Assembly (NCBI GenBank): GCA_018806985.1
Contig: JADANN010000009.1
Location: forward strand, 310,001 to 374,000
Source: Angiostrongylus vasorum
Taxonomy: Eukaryota; Nematoda; Chromadorea; Rhabditida; Metastrongylidae
Direction of reading: 5' to 3'
DNA: 64,000 nucleotides
The translations under genes and the position numbers were made by a program. Positions 20,152-32,934 of the stretch are shown piece by piece (position 1 is the stretch's first letter; each line of letters opens with the position of its first letter). A model generated the notes under the pieces. The model searched no databases. It had not been told where the DNA came from and worked only from the letters and a program-made list of their open reading frames with translations.

Positions 20152-20559
20152 GATGCTGTGCAAAGCATTATCGATTTAATTACGTGATGCCGTTAACTCG
20201 CCATTGCTTCGTGCAAATCGTATAGAGCATTTGCTGCCGCCCATAACTTAAGTATGTTAAGAAGCGTTAAATATTTGACTATATTATGGAAAAAAACCTA
20301 TCGACGTCGGAGGTAATATGGAAACGTCCATCTCGTCAAAGAACTAAAAAAAGTGATTTGGAGGAAATGCTCTGTCAGTGTATGGGTATTCCCAGACTTG
20401 TAGGAAAAAACTGCTGGGATTTCGCTCTTATTCCTTCGGAAATATGTGTCTGGTAGAATGATGAACGGAATAATGTTCTTCGATTAATGAAAATCGGTTG
20501 TGGCAAACTTCGCTAACTTCGATAAGGTTTTCAGTTTTTTCAGCGTTTGGCCACCCCCT

Positions 20560-21265
20560 AAATGCTTATTTCCAGAACATTCCATTAGCCGTCGCTGTGA
20601 GATTTCCTATGTTTCTCTTTTTTACGTCATGAAGAATGACCCTAGTTCATTCGCTTATCTTTTTTCCTTTTCGAACAATAGGCATAAAGAATGACTTCCG
20701 ATTTTCACACGTCTATCGACGTATTTCAGTCTTCTTCATCTGCCTTCTTTTCATTTCCTTCATCTCCCCCACTTCTCTCATGTGTCTCACCTTTAATGTT
20801 GCTAATTAATGAAACAATAAGATTGATAGGTTTTAAGCGCTACTTTAGCACTTTAAGATGTGAAGAAAGTCATTAATCTCCTACATTGGCAGACATGGAG
20901 TCTCTTTTGTCTTGTGTTTTTTATTTTCTCTATTCATGTTCTTTTTACCTCAGACGTTCCTCCGCATTTAAAAGGCCCTTGACTCTTATATGCTTTGACA
21001 TTCTACGTACCCTACTTTCATCATCGCTAACATTCCGGCCCACGTCATTAGTAGTGTCGTACCGACTTTCTTCGTGATATTTGAGTACTCGTTTCTGATC
21101 ATCGCTACTCCGTCGTCTATTGCCTTCGCTAATCCTCCGTCGTCCTCCATCCTCGCTTCATCACGTCCTCCTCGTAACATCCTTACTTTGTATTTGTCTC
21201 CATACACTTTAATTTACACCCTTGATCTCATTTATTCCTGCTTCATAGCTTCTTATCTCCAGCCG
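20560..21265. other. Pyrimidine-biased tract
   Basis: Plus strand rich in C and T for about 700 bases (for example GTCGTCCTCCATCCTCGCTT). No repeat family recognised; it ends at an F4 element. Confidence 0.6.
20986..21207 (-). other. Open frame on the purine strand of a pyrimidine-rich tract
   Basis: On minus, a 73-codon frame with acidic and glycine-rich character (RGGRDEARMEDDGGLAKAID) and a hydrophobic TLLMTWAGMLAMMKVGY. The whole 20560-21260 stretch is biased to C and T on plus, which by itself opens frames. No splice sites or family recognised. Confidence 0.2.
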
Positions 21266-21289
21266 TAACGTTTATTTCAAAACCCGACT

Positions 21290-21560
21290 TTCTTTGAATC
21301 TCGATATGACTACTCAACACATGTTTAAATTATTGAGCTTACGCGACGTTGTTGTACAACTTTTATTCGGCTAACGTTTCGACGTCTTCGTCTTCATCAG
21401 AGCCTATGATCCGAGTCGACGGTCAACAGTCGTTCGTCTTCTCGATTTGGTGTTTTCGTCTTCGTATCGTGGCGATCTTCAGTGCAACACCGCTCAAATG
21501 AGGGAATCTCATCCGGCAATGTTTTTTTTATGGAGGACGATTGTCATTGATATGATTGTT
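21290..21560 (+). repeat. F4 element
   Basis: ATTCGGCTAACGTTTCGACG then TCTTCGTCTTCATCAGAGCC and GAGTCGACGGTCAACAGTCG, shared with the copy at 62620. Confidence 0.75.
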
Positions 21561-22264
21561 CGCTGATAACTACTTATTTATTTCTTTTGCCCTAATATTC
21601 ATAATTGAGCATTCGTGCTACTTTTCGTCAATCTTCTTCAATGTTGTAATTTCCGTAAGGCATATAGCAGTGTTTTTGCAAGGGCAGAACTTCATCATGA
21701 TAACAGTATCAGTGATAATTATGATCGATGTGCGTTTTTGCATGGCTGTTTCATTTTTTTTAAGCGTATCACTCACTAGAAGAGAGCCCGATCGTTAATC
21801 CTCACTCGCTCCAAGTGTTTATGAGCAAACACGTTGGAGGAAAAACTATGGAAATACACATACACGTGCACCTAAAATTTTATACGAATTACCTAGCATC
21901 TGTGAGGCTAGTTATTACACTGACACGGAGAATAGCCACGGAGAGCGAGCAAGTTCGTTATACACTACATCAGCGCTAATCCACCGCTAATGATGAAGTA
22001 ACTTCACAGGGGTAGTATAGAACTCTCCATTCATCCCTCTTACTCGCTGGAATTGCTCAATGGATTTCACTCGTTTGAGGGGCGCAAAGTTCTCTATAGA
22101 TGTCCTTCATGTGATTGATCTGTGCGAGGTTATTCACAAGGCTACATGGCACATCCCCAAAAGACGGGTAAAGGTTAGGTTTGTACCAAAAGCGAGCATA
22201 TTTCGTAACACATGCACTGAATAGAAAATGAATTAAGAGAATAGGCTTTCTGTCTATGCTGAGG

Positions 22265-22306
22265 ACTGCCTTACATATTCCGTGGTACCCTTACGTATTC
22301 CGTGGT
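22265..22306 (+). repeat. Tandem duplication of about 20 bases
   Basis: CCTTACATATTCCGTGGTA followed by CCTTACGTATTCCGTGGTA. Confidence 0.85.
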
Positions 22307-22874
22307 AGGCACGCTGTTTTGGCTAGGAGCTTTCAGTCAATTGCATGAGAAACGCGAGAAGCAGAAAATATTTCCAGGATAGACTGCAGTGACACAGAAA
22401 GATGAAGGAAGACATTAGAAGAAGCACAAACACTGCTTTGAATGGAATGGGATATTGGAAGTGAAAGAGAAATGATTCGCAACCACTTCCCTTTTCTCAA
22501 AGTACAAAACCCAGCATATCTTCTATTTATTTCCGTTTCCTTGTGGATATATTCCATGGGATGGTCCGTTTCGGGTTGACTGGGACATGCTGTTCAGAAG
22601 GCTAAATGACCTCTAAATCGTTTCTTAAAAAAGGAATACAGTTTCTTGTCGCAAGTTGCAAACCGATCCCTCCATACTTTATATGGTCGTCCAAAAGCTG
22701 GCATCCTGTTGGGATCCACTCTACCGCTCCCCTCGTGATTTTTGTATCGTCAACTTCTCTCCCCACTTTAGGCCTCGAGGATAGGATATGTGTCGAAAGT
22801 CTGACCAACGGAGTCTTTGCCGATGTATATGACGGTGATATCTCAGAAAATGTTGTTAGAATACAGGATGAATG

Positions 22875-23062
22875 AGATTTCCGATAGCTCTGCCACGCTG
22901 ATCGAACGTAATAGAACTAGCTGAGAGACAGGCGAAACGAAGGACCTGCATGGTGTGTGGTATGTTGGTGAGCGCTTTACTCGCCGGAAAGGACAATAGC
23001 GCGTTCGTTCTCCACCGTAGACACCAGCGGTCCGGAGTTTTGCAAATATCTCAGCATCATTG
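22875..23062 (+). repeat. F2 element
   Basis: AACTAGCTGAGAGACAGGCG, AATAGCGCGTTCGTTCTCCA, GGTCCGGAGTTTTGCAAATA. Confidence 0.8.
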
Positions 23063-23079
23063 TGGAACGTAGTATAGTT

Positions 23080-24540
23080 TCGTCTGGAAAGTTATGTAAC
23101 GATGAGTCTGGTTAGTACATGGATCGCTGACTTGGAAATAAGTTGTGTTCAGATCTCTCTCACTTAGCATTCTGGCTACAGTGTTTTAGCGTCCCAAGCC
23201 AGCCAAAATGAAGTCATCTTTGACCTTTCCACTTATCATAATTACGGTATCAAGTATTACAACAGAAATAAAACACCTTGAATTTAGGTGCCTTTCTTTA
23301 TATTAAAAGTGTAAATCATATATGTGCTTTGAGAACTACGATAAGTAGTCAGACATCCAACAGCGTCCAGTTTTTATGAGCGATCTCTGTTATTGATTTT
23401 TGAACGAAGTATTTTTTTAATGGTTGTAACTTATGACACAAGTTATTTTTTTATTGATTGGTTGTTTGTTTCAAAATTAGAACTCAATCCCATGAAGCAC
23501 TTGATTATGGAATTGTTTTTGGCTCGGCTCACTTGGGATAAGACTCCTCCATGTCAGTACACGAGAAATATCGTTCGTGCTTAATCATTTCTGTGAAATC
23601 TCAATAGGAAGAAGAACGCAGAATGTTATTACAATATTTTCTACACCGATCGTATTGCGAACGGTTCTTGGACGAATGACTGGCTGATGGATGGGCTGGT
23701 GCCGGCTGGCCAACTGCTCCATTCCGACTATCCAGTGAGGTCAACATGTCCCTTGCGAACAGACGATCAATGGAAATTGTCCGTGCTGTCCCTCGTTGAA
23801 TGAGAAGTGTTGAAGAAGTGCACACATTGATCGAGCCGTACATTTGTACGTATATATGTTTGAATGCAGTAGGTACATCTGAAAACTCAATCGATATATA
23901 TCGGTTATGATCTTGAATCCTGTATTCTTCTCCTCGACCTATTGTAGATTCTCTCTTTAGGCTTTAGCTGTAGGCTTTCCTCACTTGCATTCACTGTCTC
24001 GTCATATTTCCGATTCAATGTCACTCGCTCTCATGAACGTCGTTCCTGACTATCGCCTTTATTTTTTGTATGTTCTATGAATTTAACACCATGTGAGCAA
24101 CTGCTTTCTGCTGCAGATACCGTTTCTTTTCACTGCTGAAATTCATACACTTGTTGAGGAGGCCTTTCCTCCAAGCTCTAAGGAGCTATGGGGACGTTGT
24201 CGTTTTATATAACTTCTGGTAATAATAACATTCCGTTGACATTTTTTTCGGTCGTGAAGTTTTTTTTATGCTTATTTGTTGCGAAAACATGGCACACTTT
24301 AGGTGTATTGGCTGTTGGGACGTTCGGCTTTCTGCGGATTGTCGGGTGAACGTCAGCTGCTTTTTGTCGAGTGCGCTATCGCTGCTGACAACGTCTTACA
24401 ATGTGTCCGAAATGGCCTGTGTTTAATAACACAGCACAGAGTTTAGAACAATAGAGAGAAGTGGTTAAATGTTTCATTGCTGTGTTAGTATCGGGTAGAT
24501 AACTTGACTGATGAAGTATTCCAATGATGAGATCCGAAAT
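23080..24540. other. No gene recognised
   Basis: AT-rich with brief frames; no repeat family identified. Confidence 0.45.
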
Positions 24541-24554
24541 ATACCTAGTGTTGG

Positions 24555-24845
24555 ACTGTGTTTGTATAGCGCAGTTGTTAGAGATGCCGTGGAATACAGA
24601 CGTGGTCCTTGGCTCGATCAGGCAGGCGACCACGGCTAACCAAGCAATCGCCTCTAGCGGGGGTCGGAAAAATCGGTACCAGGGTTGTCTTTGAGGATAA
24701 CAGCACTGAGTTGATACATTAGTAGGCCATCACAGATCATTAAATAAGCCAGATGTGCATTTAATCATCTCTACCATGCTCAATGAGGTTAAAAGTACAT
24801 CGTGCTTCCCTCAGAGATTGTTCGACGGCGAACGCTTCGTCCTAT
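24555..24845 (+). repeat. F1 SINE, diverged
   Basis: GTATAGCGCAGTTGTTAGAG (box A), TTGGCTCGATCAGG (box B-like), GAGGATAACAGCACTGAG, GCCAGATGTGCATTTAATCA. Confidence 0.75.
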
Positions 24846-25119
24846 CTTGAGCATGAACTGAACTGGAGCATCACCGTTATCCCTTAATAGAATTTACTTC
24901 GACAGCGGACTGGCGTTGTAGTGTCATGTTACAGGACGGCTATATTGTCACATCTGAAGTTAGGGTGCAGTCATTATGCCATCGTCGTGTGGCCGAGCTA
25001 AGCACTGCCTATTCCCTTTGACACTTATTCGCCATTCATAGGGTTATTTAAACATTGTGTAGTGATAGATTTCAGCTGACTTTGCTTCTATTTCTTCTTC
25101 GTAAACTTGTAGACGGAAC

Positions 25120-25205
25120 TTTTTTTTACTCGACCCGTGTTCCACATCTACTGTGCAGGTCCCAGGACTTCTCGCATTCGATTCGTTTCCTTTTCTTGTA
25201 GAAGA
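25120..25205 (-). repeat. F3 3' fragment
   Basis: Antisense F3 end: CGACCCGTGTTCCACATC and CTCGCATTCGATTCGTTTCC. Confidence 0.6.
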
Positions 25206-25641
25206 AACTACTAATCGAAACTACAGAACTTTTACTGGATTTGGTTTCCACAGAAGGCACTGGAACAAAAGAACTCGTGACGGGATTGTTAAAGTTGGAT
25301 GTGCTTTGAACAGACTAAACGATCTCATCATACGTTTTTCCACAATCGCTTAAATGTTGGCTGAAGAAGATTTTTCGAAAAAAAACGAGAACAAATTGTG
25401 TTAGTTTTATTGCGATGCGAAGCGTTACGATGGCCTAAGGAAGATTTATTGTCCGTTCGGTGTTTCTCGTTCAGCAGTGTTTTTTATGTGAAGTGAAGAA
25501 GTTGCGTTTATTGCCATCTGGTATGGAATGGGTGTTGAGAAAGTCGATCATTAATCCCAAAATGCTGCTCTGTCTTCGTCGATGAACAATTCGTTTCCAG
25601 CAGTCGCTTTTATCCTTTTATCCTACGAAAGGAAATGGTCC

Positions 25642-25708
25642 TCCCTCTCTCTCTCTCTCTCTCTCCTCTCTCCTCATCTCCCCATCTCTCTCTCTCTTTC
25701 TCTCTCCC
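25642..25708 (+). repeat. (CT)n microsatellite
   Basis: CTCTCTCTCTCT runs with small interruptions. Confidence 0.95.
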
Positions 25709-25874
25709 ACTACTCCTTAGTTTTAATACTTATTTCAAATGTCTATTTCCTATCACTTTCGATTATATCGTGATAAGACGTGTTCCTTCTAGAAAACAAA
25801 ACGATTTACAGACGCTAGAAATGATATTAAAAACAAGAGTGTGATAAAAAAATTTAAATAATATTTACATCTTT

Positions 25875-26080
25875 ACTTACTGTCTGCTACAATTTTCACG
25901 GCAGGTTATCATGCGAAATCAGTCACAACGATGCTCAGATCTTCGCAAAACTTGGACCCAGAGTCAAATCTAGCCACGATTTCCCTTTTCGAGGGCTCGC
26001 GCATTACCCACTGCGCCACGGAGGCTCTTGCTCTGCATTTCTCTCAGCTAGTTCTCTATCTATCTATCTATCTATCTATT
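25875..26080 (-). repeat. F2 element truncated at a short (ATCT)n run
   Basis: Begins with end motif TTACTTACTGTCTGCTACAA, has AAACTTGGACCCAGAG and CTCTCAGCTAGTT, then breaks at six ATCT units (26058-26080). Confidence 0.75.
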
Positions 26081-26120
26081 AGATAATATTGTTATTTTTA
26101 TATCAGTCAAACAAAATATT

Positions 26121-26533
26121 ACTCCAACGAAGCTGAGATATTTGCAAAACTCTGGACCGCAGGTGCCTATGGTGGGGAACGAACGCGCTATTGTCCTTTC
26201 CGGGGAGTAACGCGTTCACCACCACACCATGCGGGTCCTTCGTTTCGCCTGTCTCTCAGCTAGTTCTATCGATCTTTTTGGCCATCAGCAATCACCCGTC
26301 AACTGGGATTTCGATGCTCGATTTGGGCTCCAAATCGAGCATCGAACCCAGTTGACGGGTGATTGCTGATTGCCAAAAGATCGATAGAACTAGCTGAGAG
26401 ACAGGCGAAACGAAGGGACCCGCATGGTGTGGTGGTGAACGCGTTACTCCCCGGAAAGGACAGTAGCGCGTTCGTTCCCCACCATAGGCACCTGTGGTCC
26501 AGAGTTTTGCAAATATCTCAGCTTCGTTGGAGT
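26121..26533. repeat. Palindrome of two F2 copies head-to-head
   Basis: Left F2 (minus) and right F2 (plus) are near-perfect mirror images about 26328: ACTCCAACGAAGCTGAGATA at 26121 mirrors its complement ending 26533, and private variants (CACCATAGGCACCTG) occur in both arms. Over the outer 76 bases I count two differences. The shared variants argue for inverted duplication of one copy. Confidence 0.9.
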
Positions 26534-26599
26534 TATATTTCGCAATATACCCTTCCATCAAAAAGAGTAGGCAGTAAGTAAAAAGGTTAAAATTCAAAA

Positions 26600-27890
26600 T
26601 ATTACTATTGTTATTACGGTGAAATTACTAATGACGTACTAATTGACTGTTTATATCACTGCTGAACTACTACTTTCCAGATTTATGTCGATCGTAAGTA
26701 CAAAGTTAGTGCATTGGGTTTCTCGATGTAATTGTCGCGTTTCCCGCTGCTTGACCGCAATTCATTCCATTTTCGAATCTTCAGAGGTTTCCGGAAAGGT
26801 TTGTGCTTTGCAACGGTTTTCATATAGAGGACGGATGTGGAACTTCCATAAGTTGTGTTTCGATGTTGCGTTGGGGCTAAGCTGCACTTTTTTCTGCTAT
26901 GTATTGCTTTCCGATTCAACAATAAGCATTACATAATCATTAATTTGTCATTGATAAGAAAAGCAGTCGTTCTATAAGGGACGGAAAAGGACAGTTAAGG
27001 ACATCGTGATAAAGAAACGATTATTTTCTTCGGGTTTCGATGGCTATTTGTATCCTCTACGGTAAATATCGCTTAATGTCTTTCGAAGAATTGGTCCGTT
27101 ATTGTACTTGGTATATTGTCAGCAACAATGTTGTTCACATTGACGTCAACCTGTTCCGAACAAGTATAAGACGAACATAAAAGAAGATCCGTTAGTGGAA
27201 TGGAAATTGCTAACAGATGTTGTTCGAACCTGCGTCATGGAAACCTACTTTCCTATGGTGCGATGCTATGTGCAGTTAACAACAGATCGGACGCCTTAGG
27301 ATCTTTTCACGGAAGCCATTGCCTACGTTTGATCTAATTGCAATATTTATTCGAAAGAATCATTGTCGTGCAAACTTTAGAAGATCGAGACAGTAAGTTT
27401 CACGTTAAGGTCAAATGAAATTTCTAAAGCCGAAGATTTGGTGGTTTTTTTATTGGGAGAGGACATTTTCTACTAAGAACACGAATTTTTCACATGAAGT
27501 AGTTGCTGTAGTTATGGTTATTAGTATATCATCCGTCGAACATCATCGTCAATAATCTAGTGATTATCTCTTGCCTAACTATCTTATAGCGCTAATCATC
27601 ATTACCAATACAGATAATGATTCCCGTGACCAAAATGATGTGAGACCGTCGATTGTAAATTGTAATTTTGTAAAATGAATGGCAGTTATTGATGTACAAT
27701 TTAGTCAGCCTCCGGATGCCTTGTTAACACAAAGGATTTCTTGAGGAAGTCCAATCCCTGAGGCTTAGCTGTGTGGACCAAATGGTAGTGGTCTTTCAAG
27801 ATTTTCATTAAATCTGAGGTGCATCACATCTTTGAAAAAGCATTCATCACTGCGGAATCAATTAAAAAAAACAAGATCTTTCAAATACAA
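26600..27890. other. No gene recognised
   Basis: Unique-looking AT-rich sequence between F2 copies. Confidence 0.45.
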
Positions 27891-27892
27891 TA

Positions 27893-28168
27893 ATAGTGAG
27901 ATATTTGCAAAATTGGGAACCCCAGGCCAACTTCGATTCCATGATAACCTTTTTTCGGCTGCTTACATGCTATCTACCACACCAACTTAGACCCTTTGTT
28001 TGCCTTTCTCTCAGCCAGTTTTTTTTTATCTATCGTTTTCATCGGCAATCTCCTTTCAACGAGAATGATTTGGGGAGCACAAACGACATTGAATCCAGTT
28101 AAGCTGAGGCTGCTGTCGAAATCACAGTGTTTTAACTATTAGGCAGCAGGCAGTAATCAAAAGTTAAG
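27893..28168 (-). repeat. F2 element with visible end motif
   Basis: AGATATTTGCAAAATTGGGA to ATCCAGTTAAGCTGAGGCTG, then GGCAGCAGGCAGTAATCAAA and GTTAA, an inverted match to the other F2 end (TTAACTTTT...TACTGTCTACTAC). Confidence 0.75.
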
Positions 28169-28332
28169 ACATTAATGTTGTAGTAGTTGAACACTTGCTA
28201 ACTACAACTGGCGTTAAAAAAGGGTCCATGTAGATGTACTTCGGTCGTCCAACTATATAATGTAGGGGAAAAAAAGTTCAACAAGTAGGCATTACTTCGA
28301 CGAAGTTTCCCGTCATAACAACATAATGGAGA

Positions 28333-28617
28333 ATGCAGTCAGACGATAATACTGAGGTAACAAACGTATGGACCAACGTTGCCTTTTCCAAGATTTTTCA
28401 TTGCTCACCATCCCAATTGCTGCGACGGATAAATTCGTTAGATTGGAAACGATTTTGGAAACTTAACAAAGATGCAGGAAGTAAGAAGAGTTCTGAGAGA
28501 AAGGACAGTTTGCTGCGATTACTCGATGCAAGAAACTTGAGCAAATCATGTATTGAGAAGGATTCAACCATGTTTTGGTCAATTCTTAAAACTAAAAGCT
28601 CGAGTTTGTATGTATGA
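28333..28617 (+). other. Unassigned 94-codon open frame
   Basis: Hydrophilic (LLRRINSLDWKRFWKLNKDA, SKKSSERKDSLLRLLDARNL). Open in antisense too. No splice borders or family recognised; possibly coding or chance. Confidence 0.2.
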
Positions 28618-28904
28618 AAAAGGACTTTGAATAGGAAAAACTCGTCCGAATTCACGTTTATATCTTACATCATGCCCTTAATTTTTTGTTATTAAGGAAA
28701 TGGTTCCAATGGCTGTAGAAAAGGAAACGACCACCACCTAGGACAATAATGCATAGATTGGCAAACAAAGTCGGTGTTATGCAAACAACGGGCGAATAAT
28801 AGTAGAAGATAAATATTTGGTCCTCGTAAATGTAGAGACTAGTTCTTAACTCTAATGTACTTTTGGGTACTTAGCGACCCATAAGTGGATGCAAATTATT
28901 TTTT

Positions 28905-29290
28905 TCTTTTTTGTTATTTTATTTTATACGACCCGTCTTGACATGTGCCGTGCGGATTCCAGCACTTCTCACATTCGATTCGTTTCTTCACACCCGTCAT
29001 CCACCAAGGTCTTCCAACTTTTACATGTGGTTTCCGCTGCTGCTTGAGGATTTCCATATCATCTTGAATATTGTAGAATGTCGGTCGAATGAATTCTCCC
29101 TACAGTCCTGAGATGGCCGATGTAGAGGGTTCCAAATTAGATTGCAGAGGGTATTTTCGTTTCGGACAAGTCCGGTACCAATTTCCGGGCCTCCCAGGGG
29201 ATGAGAAATTTGGTGGGCCTGAGGTGGGATCGAGCTAGTATCATGCTCATAGTGATCAGCATCGCTACCACAGTGCTATCCGCCCTATAT
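28905..29290 (-). repeat. F3 SINE, full length
   Basis: Read on minus: tRNA-like head with the A box near 29275 and GATCGAGCTAG..., body, and 3' end CACTTCTCACATTCGATTCG (antisense), with the poly-A side at 28905. Confidence 0.75.
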
Positions 29291-29564
29291 AGTGAGTGCA
29301 AAGATAACCATGAAGTACGTGACTCTAATTCACTCCAGTCGAGTCGTGGCACGATCCAATTATTTTTTTTCATTTTATGTGGTATTCTTGAAATACATGG
29401 TCATGGTTGTCGGGAAAATATCATATTTGTCGAATCCTTTCCTCAGTAAAGTGCCATATGCGAGTTCCGAAGAAGAAAAGCTCGATTGTTTAAGTGTTTT
29501 TGTGTGTTATCCAATTTCGTTATTTGACGAACAAAATTGCTTGCTTCCGGACGAATAATTATAC

Positions 29565-29873
29565 GTAAGCGCAGTGGTTAGTGATATAGTCCATCAGGAA
29601 GCAACGTCCTGGTTCGACCTCGTACCTAGCGCTCTCTTCCACTGCACGCAGGAGCACCCTTGCTGGTCCATCTCCAAAACTGGAACGAGAAGCGACTCTA
29701 CCAGCCTTCCACGACATTCATAAAGATGACGAAATTCTCGATCAGCTGCCGAAACAATACGCGAAATGTTCGAAGACTCTGGGGCCAATGAACGCGAGGA
29801 AAACGAATCGAATGCAAGAAGTGTTGGGATTTGCATAGTGGACATGATGATGGGTCACGTAAAATAAAGTAAT
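29565..29873 (+). repeat. F3 SINE
   Basis: TAAGCGCAGTGGTTAGTGAT (box A), CTGGTTCGACCTCG (box B), F3 body, end GATGGGTCACGTAAAATAAA. Confidence 0.82.
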
Positions 29874-29879
29874 GAATAA

Positions 29880-31590
29880 TATCCTTTAGCTTCGACAGTG
29901 ATAAAAATCACCTTCTTGGTGGGTTCAGTGGAGAACATGCCTTTCTTTTTGACTCTGATTCGACTAGCTTCCAGTGGTTTGCACCACTGGGGCTATAGAC
30001 GTCAAGATTTACGAATTCCTAAGACTTTTTCCGAATGTCTGCTCCGATAACTTCGTTGCTACTTATGATTTGATCCATTAAATCTTCTTCCTGGTGCTTG
30101 TCATATAGTGCGTACACTATCGATTGATTTGGTTTGAAATATTCCATGGGGCGACAAGGCTATTTGTAAGTACATCGGCACCATACATACACCATTGTAA
30201 TCTTCCCCGATTCTCAGTTCAAGAGAAAAAATCGGTGCAAATGGGTTTCACTTCCTTTTGTTTTCCTTTTCTGTTTTTCTTCTTAAAAATAGTCGCAGCG
30301 ACTCAACCATATATCCTCATTTTGGATATTTATATAATGTCGAGCGGAAGGTAAATCAACAAACACAACTGGAATGGTGAGGTTTTTCATTTATCTATGG
30401 TCTTGAGCGACCATCTGACAAGAATTCAGCAATCCTCAAGAGTTCATCAGTCCTATTTCTCAAGACTGAAAGAATAGGAAGATGAAAGAGATAAAGGTGA
30501 GAGCTCAATTATCACCAGATTGCTTTTGAAAGCACGAGAAAATGAAAATTAATATCAGAAGTGTACGTTTTCATTATGTTAGCACTTCGTGGATATCGAA
30601 CAATCTTAGCCATTAGTTGATTCTGGGACAAAGTTTCTTGACTTCTTCTCTTCTTATACGTAGTAGAAACCCGCTGTTGTTAATGGATCTGACTTGAGAA
30701 CGCCCCAGCATAGCTGTCTTGAGACTACACGGAACTGCAAGCTGAATGATTTCCCATGAAGACTGGTCACCTTGCATATCAATGTAATGGAAGTCTGGAA
30801 CATGTGCTTCTTACTGCTGGGATCTGACTGTTAAGTTGTATATTAGCTATATGCTCTGAAGTGCGTCTTTTTAGAATCCCGAAATAGTGGTTGTTTTGTG
30901 CCCCTTTATTTCTATATCAACTGTGTATTCATTCACGGTATTCCTTCACAACCATCAAGAAGTTCTTGACGAATGACTGTTTTCCTTCTCCATTGTTCAC
31001 TTTTTTTCAAAATGAGTCGACTTCCCATGTGTTCTTGTCGATCGTTGAGACATTAGTTGGACAAGTTTTCAGTCACTTTGAATCTAACATTTGCAGATTT
31101 CAGAGTCTGATATGAGTCGATGTACGGTCCCGTGGTAAGGACTACCATCGTAGAGGGCATGGAGGTAAGATTATACAATCGAGAAAAAAGTTTGAAGAAG
31201 TTGAAGTTAGATAAAGTTGAGGATTTTAATAAAGTTCAAATGGCGTCCTTTGTGCATATGTAGTGAGCTGTCACGAACGGAGATTTTAAAATTATTAATG
31301 CCAGATAAAAAGCACTTAGCTAGCGATTAGCATTGACTGTCAAGCCTATCCCTGTATGTGAAACCCACATTATTAAGAATGGCTAGCAATCGGCAGATTT
31401 TTTGTGCAATTCTGACAATTTTGACAATGGCAACTCGGCCTTTGGCCATTTTTTAATGTTCCTTTCATGTTCACCCATTTGCTTTATCATTTTATTAAAT
31501 GATGGATTTTTCTTGTAATTCTATGTTCATCTTGGATGAACAGGTCATTGAGACGTTACCAGTGGTTATCAGTTCTATCACCACGTGGTC
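29880..31590. other. No gene recognised
   Basis: Short frames only; no supported exon. Confidence 0.45.
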
Positions 31591-31599
31591 CCTAATCTG

Positions 31600-31960
31600 A
31601 TAATAGCCTTCCGCAACATTGTAGCTGGGATATATTCCTTGGGGTACAAATGCGACCTACAAGTGGAAGTTGTCTCAGCAGGTTCATTCGGGCTGGCGTG
31701 TTCGATGTTTTCATCCAGAAACCTTGCGAAGAGTAAACAAGGGCCAGGATTTATTGTCGTGCGGGAGAAATCTGGTCGCATTGTGGGTAAATGTCTGGGT
31801 CCATAAAACAAAGTGACCGCCCAACACACTCGGTCACTGTTTTCGCTGAACTCGAAGGTAAAAAACCTCCCGAAATCAACACCAAAGCGGTTATGTGGAG
31901 AACTTGCTAGGACCCCCGTGATTCTTCATGGGGTGGGTTCAGTAATTCGTCAAGTGAATT
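31600..31960 (+). repeat. Possible diverged F5 element
   Basis: TGCGACCTACAAG and CCTTGCGAAGAGTAAACAAG followed by GGCCAGGATTTATTG correspond to the F5 order TGCGATGTACAGC, CCTAGCTAAGAGTAAACC, ACCAGGATCC. Weak similarity elsewhere. Confidence 0.35.
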
Positions 31961-32934
31961 ATCGTTTGACATGGTGGCACACTGTTTCACATTCTGCTGT
32001 ACTACGTGGAACTACAGTTGTATGTTCACTGTTTTTTGTACAGAACTGCTGGCTATGTGCTGACTTGTATGGGAGTCGACAACGTCTTCATACTGGTTCA
32101 ACAACCTCGTTCTTACACGTTTACTTTTTTGTTTAAACCGGCCAGTTTCATGTCGAAGGCTTAATTCAGTCCGATGAGAGTCACTTTGCAGACTAATTAC
32201 CACTCTACTGTCCGATTATTAAGGTTGATCGTCGTGGAACGAGTTCACGACGCGGCAAACGTTTGGCTGCGCAATCGAAAACGCACCCGACTATACAAGC
32301 AAAGCAAAATCAGGTTCATCTTTAACTCAATGTAATCTTCTTTTCTTAGAAAAAATGATGACTTCCACGTTTTTTCTTTTTCCTACCTCGGTTTAATATT
32401 CGATAAATGGACTTTCAAAACCGATTTTTTTTAAACCATAACTAAGCATGAAATACAAATGTTTAAGAATTTGTTCTTTCTTTTTATAAAAGAAAATACG
32501 AGATAGTTGGGTTCCGCGAGTTCTATCGTAATTCTTTGTTCCTGTGTTTTGAACAAGTTTCCTGGATATAGCACAGTAGACTACAGTACAGCCAACCGTC
32601 CGTCTTAGATGATTCGTATCATCAAGAGCACATCTTTAAGAATTAGGTTTGACTTGCCTGTGTGCCATATGTCTTTGTGAACTTCTCAGCTCGAAATTTC
32701 ACCGCTCACCTTCCCGTCAATTCTCAAGGCTGTAGAGTTTTTTGTCTAGTGCGCGAAAGTTTATTGTTCTACATTGGTTGGACCGTTTCTTTTCCGGAAT
32801 ACTAGCAAGTAGGGTGATTTTCTGATTGTATTCGTATGGTAATAGTTGGTGTTTTCAACGGCTATCCTTATACTACATAGTTAAGGTGCTGAGTCTCATG
32901 ATTTTTCTGGGTAATAAAGAACCTGTATTTTTAG

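Noticed and set aside
19934..20187. Three long frames of threonine/histidine or valine/cysteine repeats
   Set aside because: Products of the CA microsatellite.
22606..22875. 89-codon frame and its 68-codon antisense (VEWIPTGCQLLDDHIKYGG)
   Set aside because: Possibly a decayed element; no borders or recognisable family, so left uncalled.
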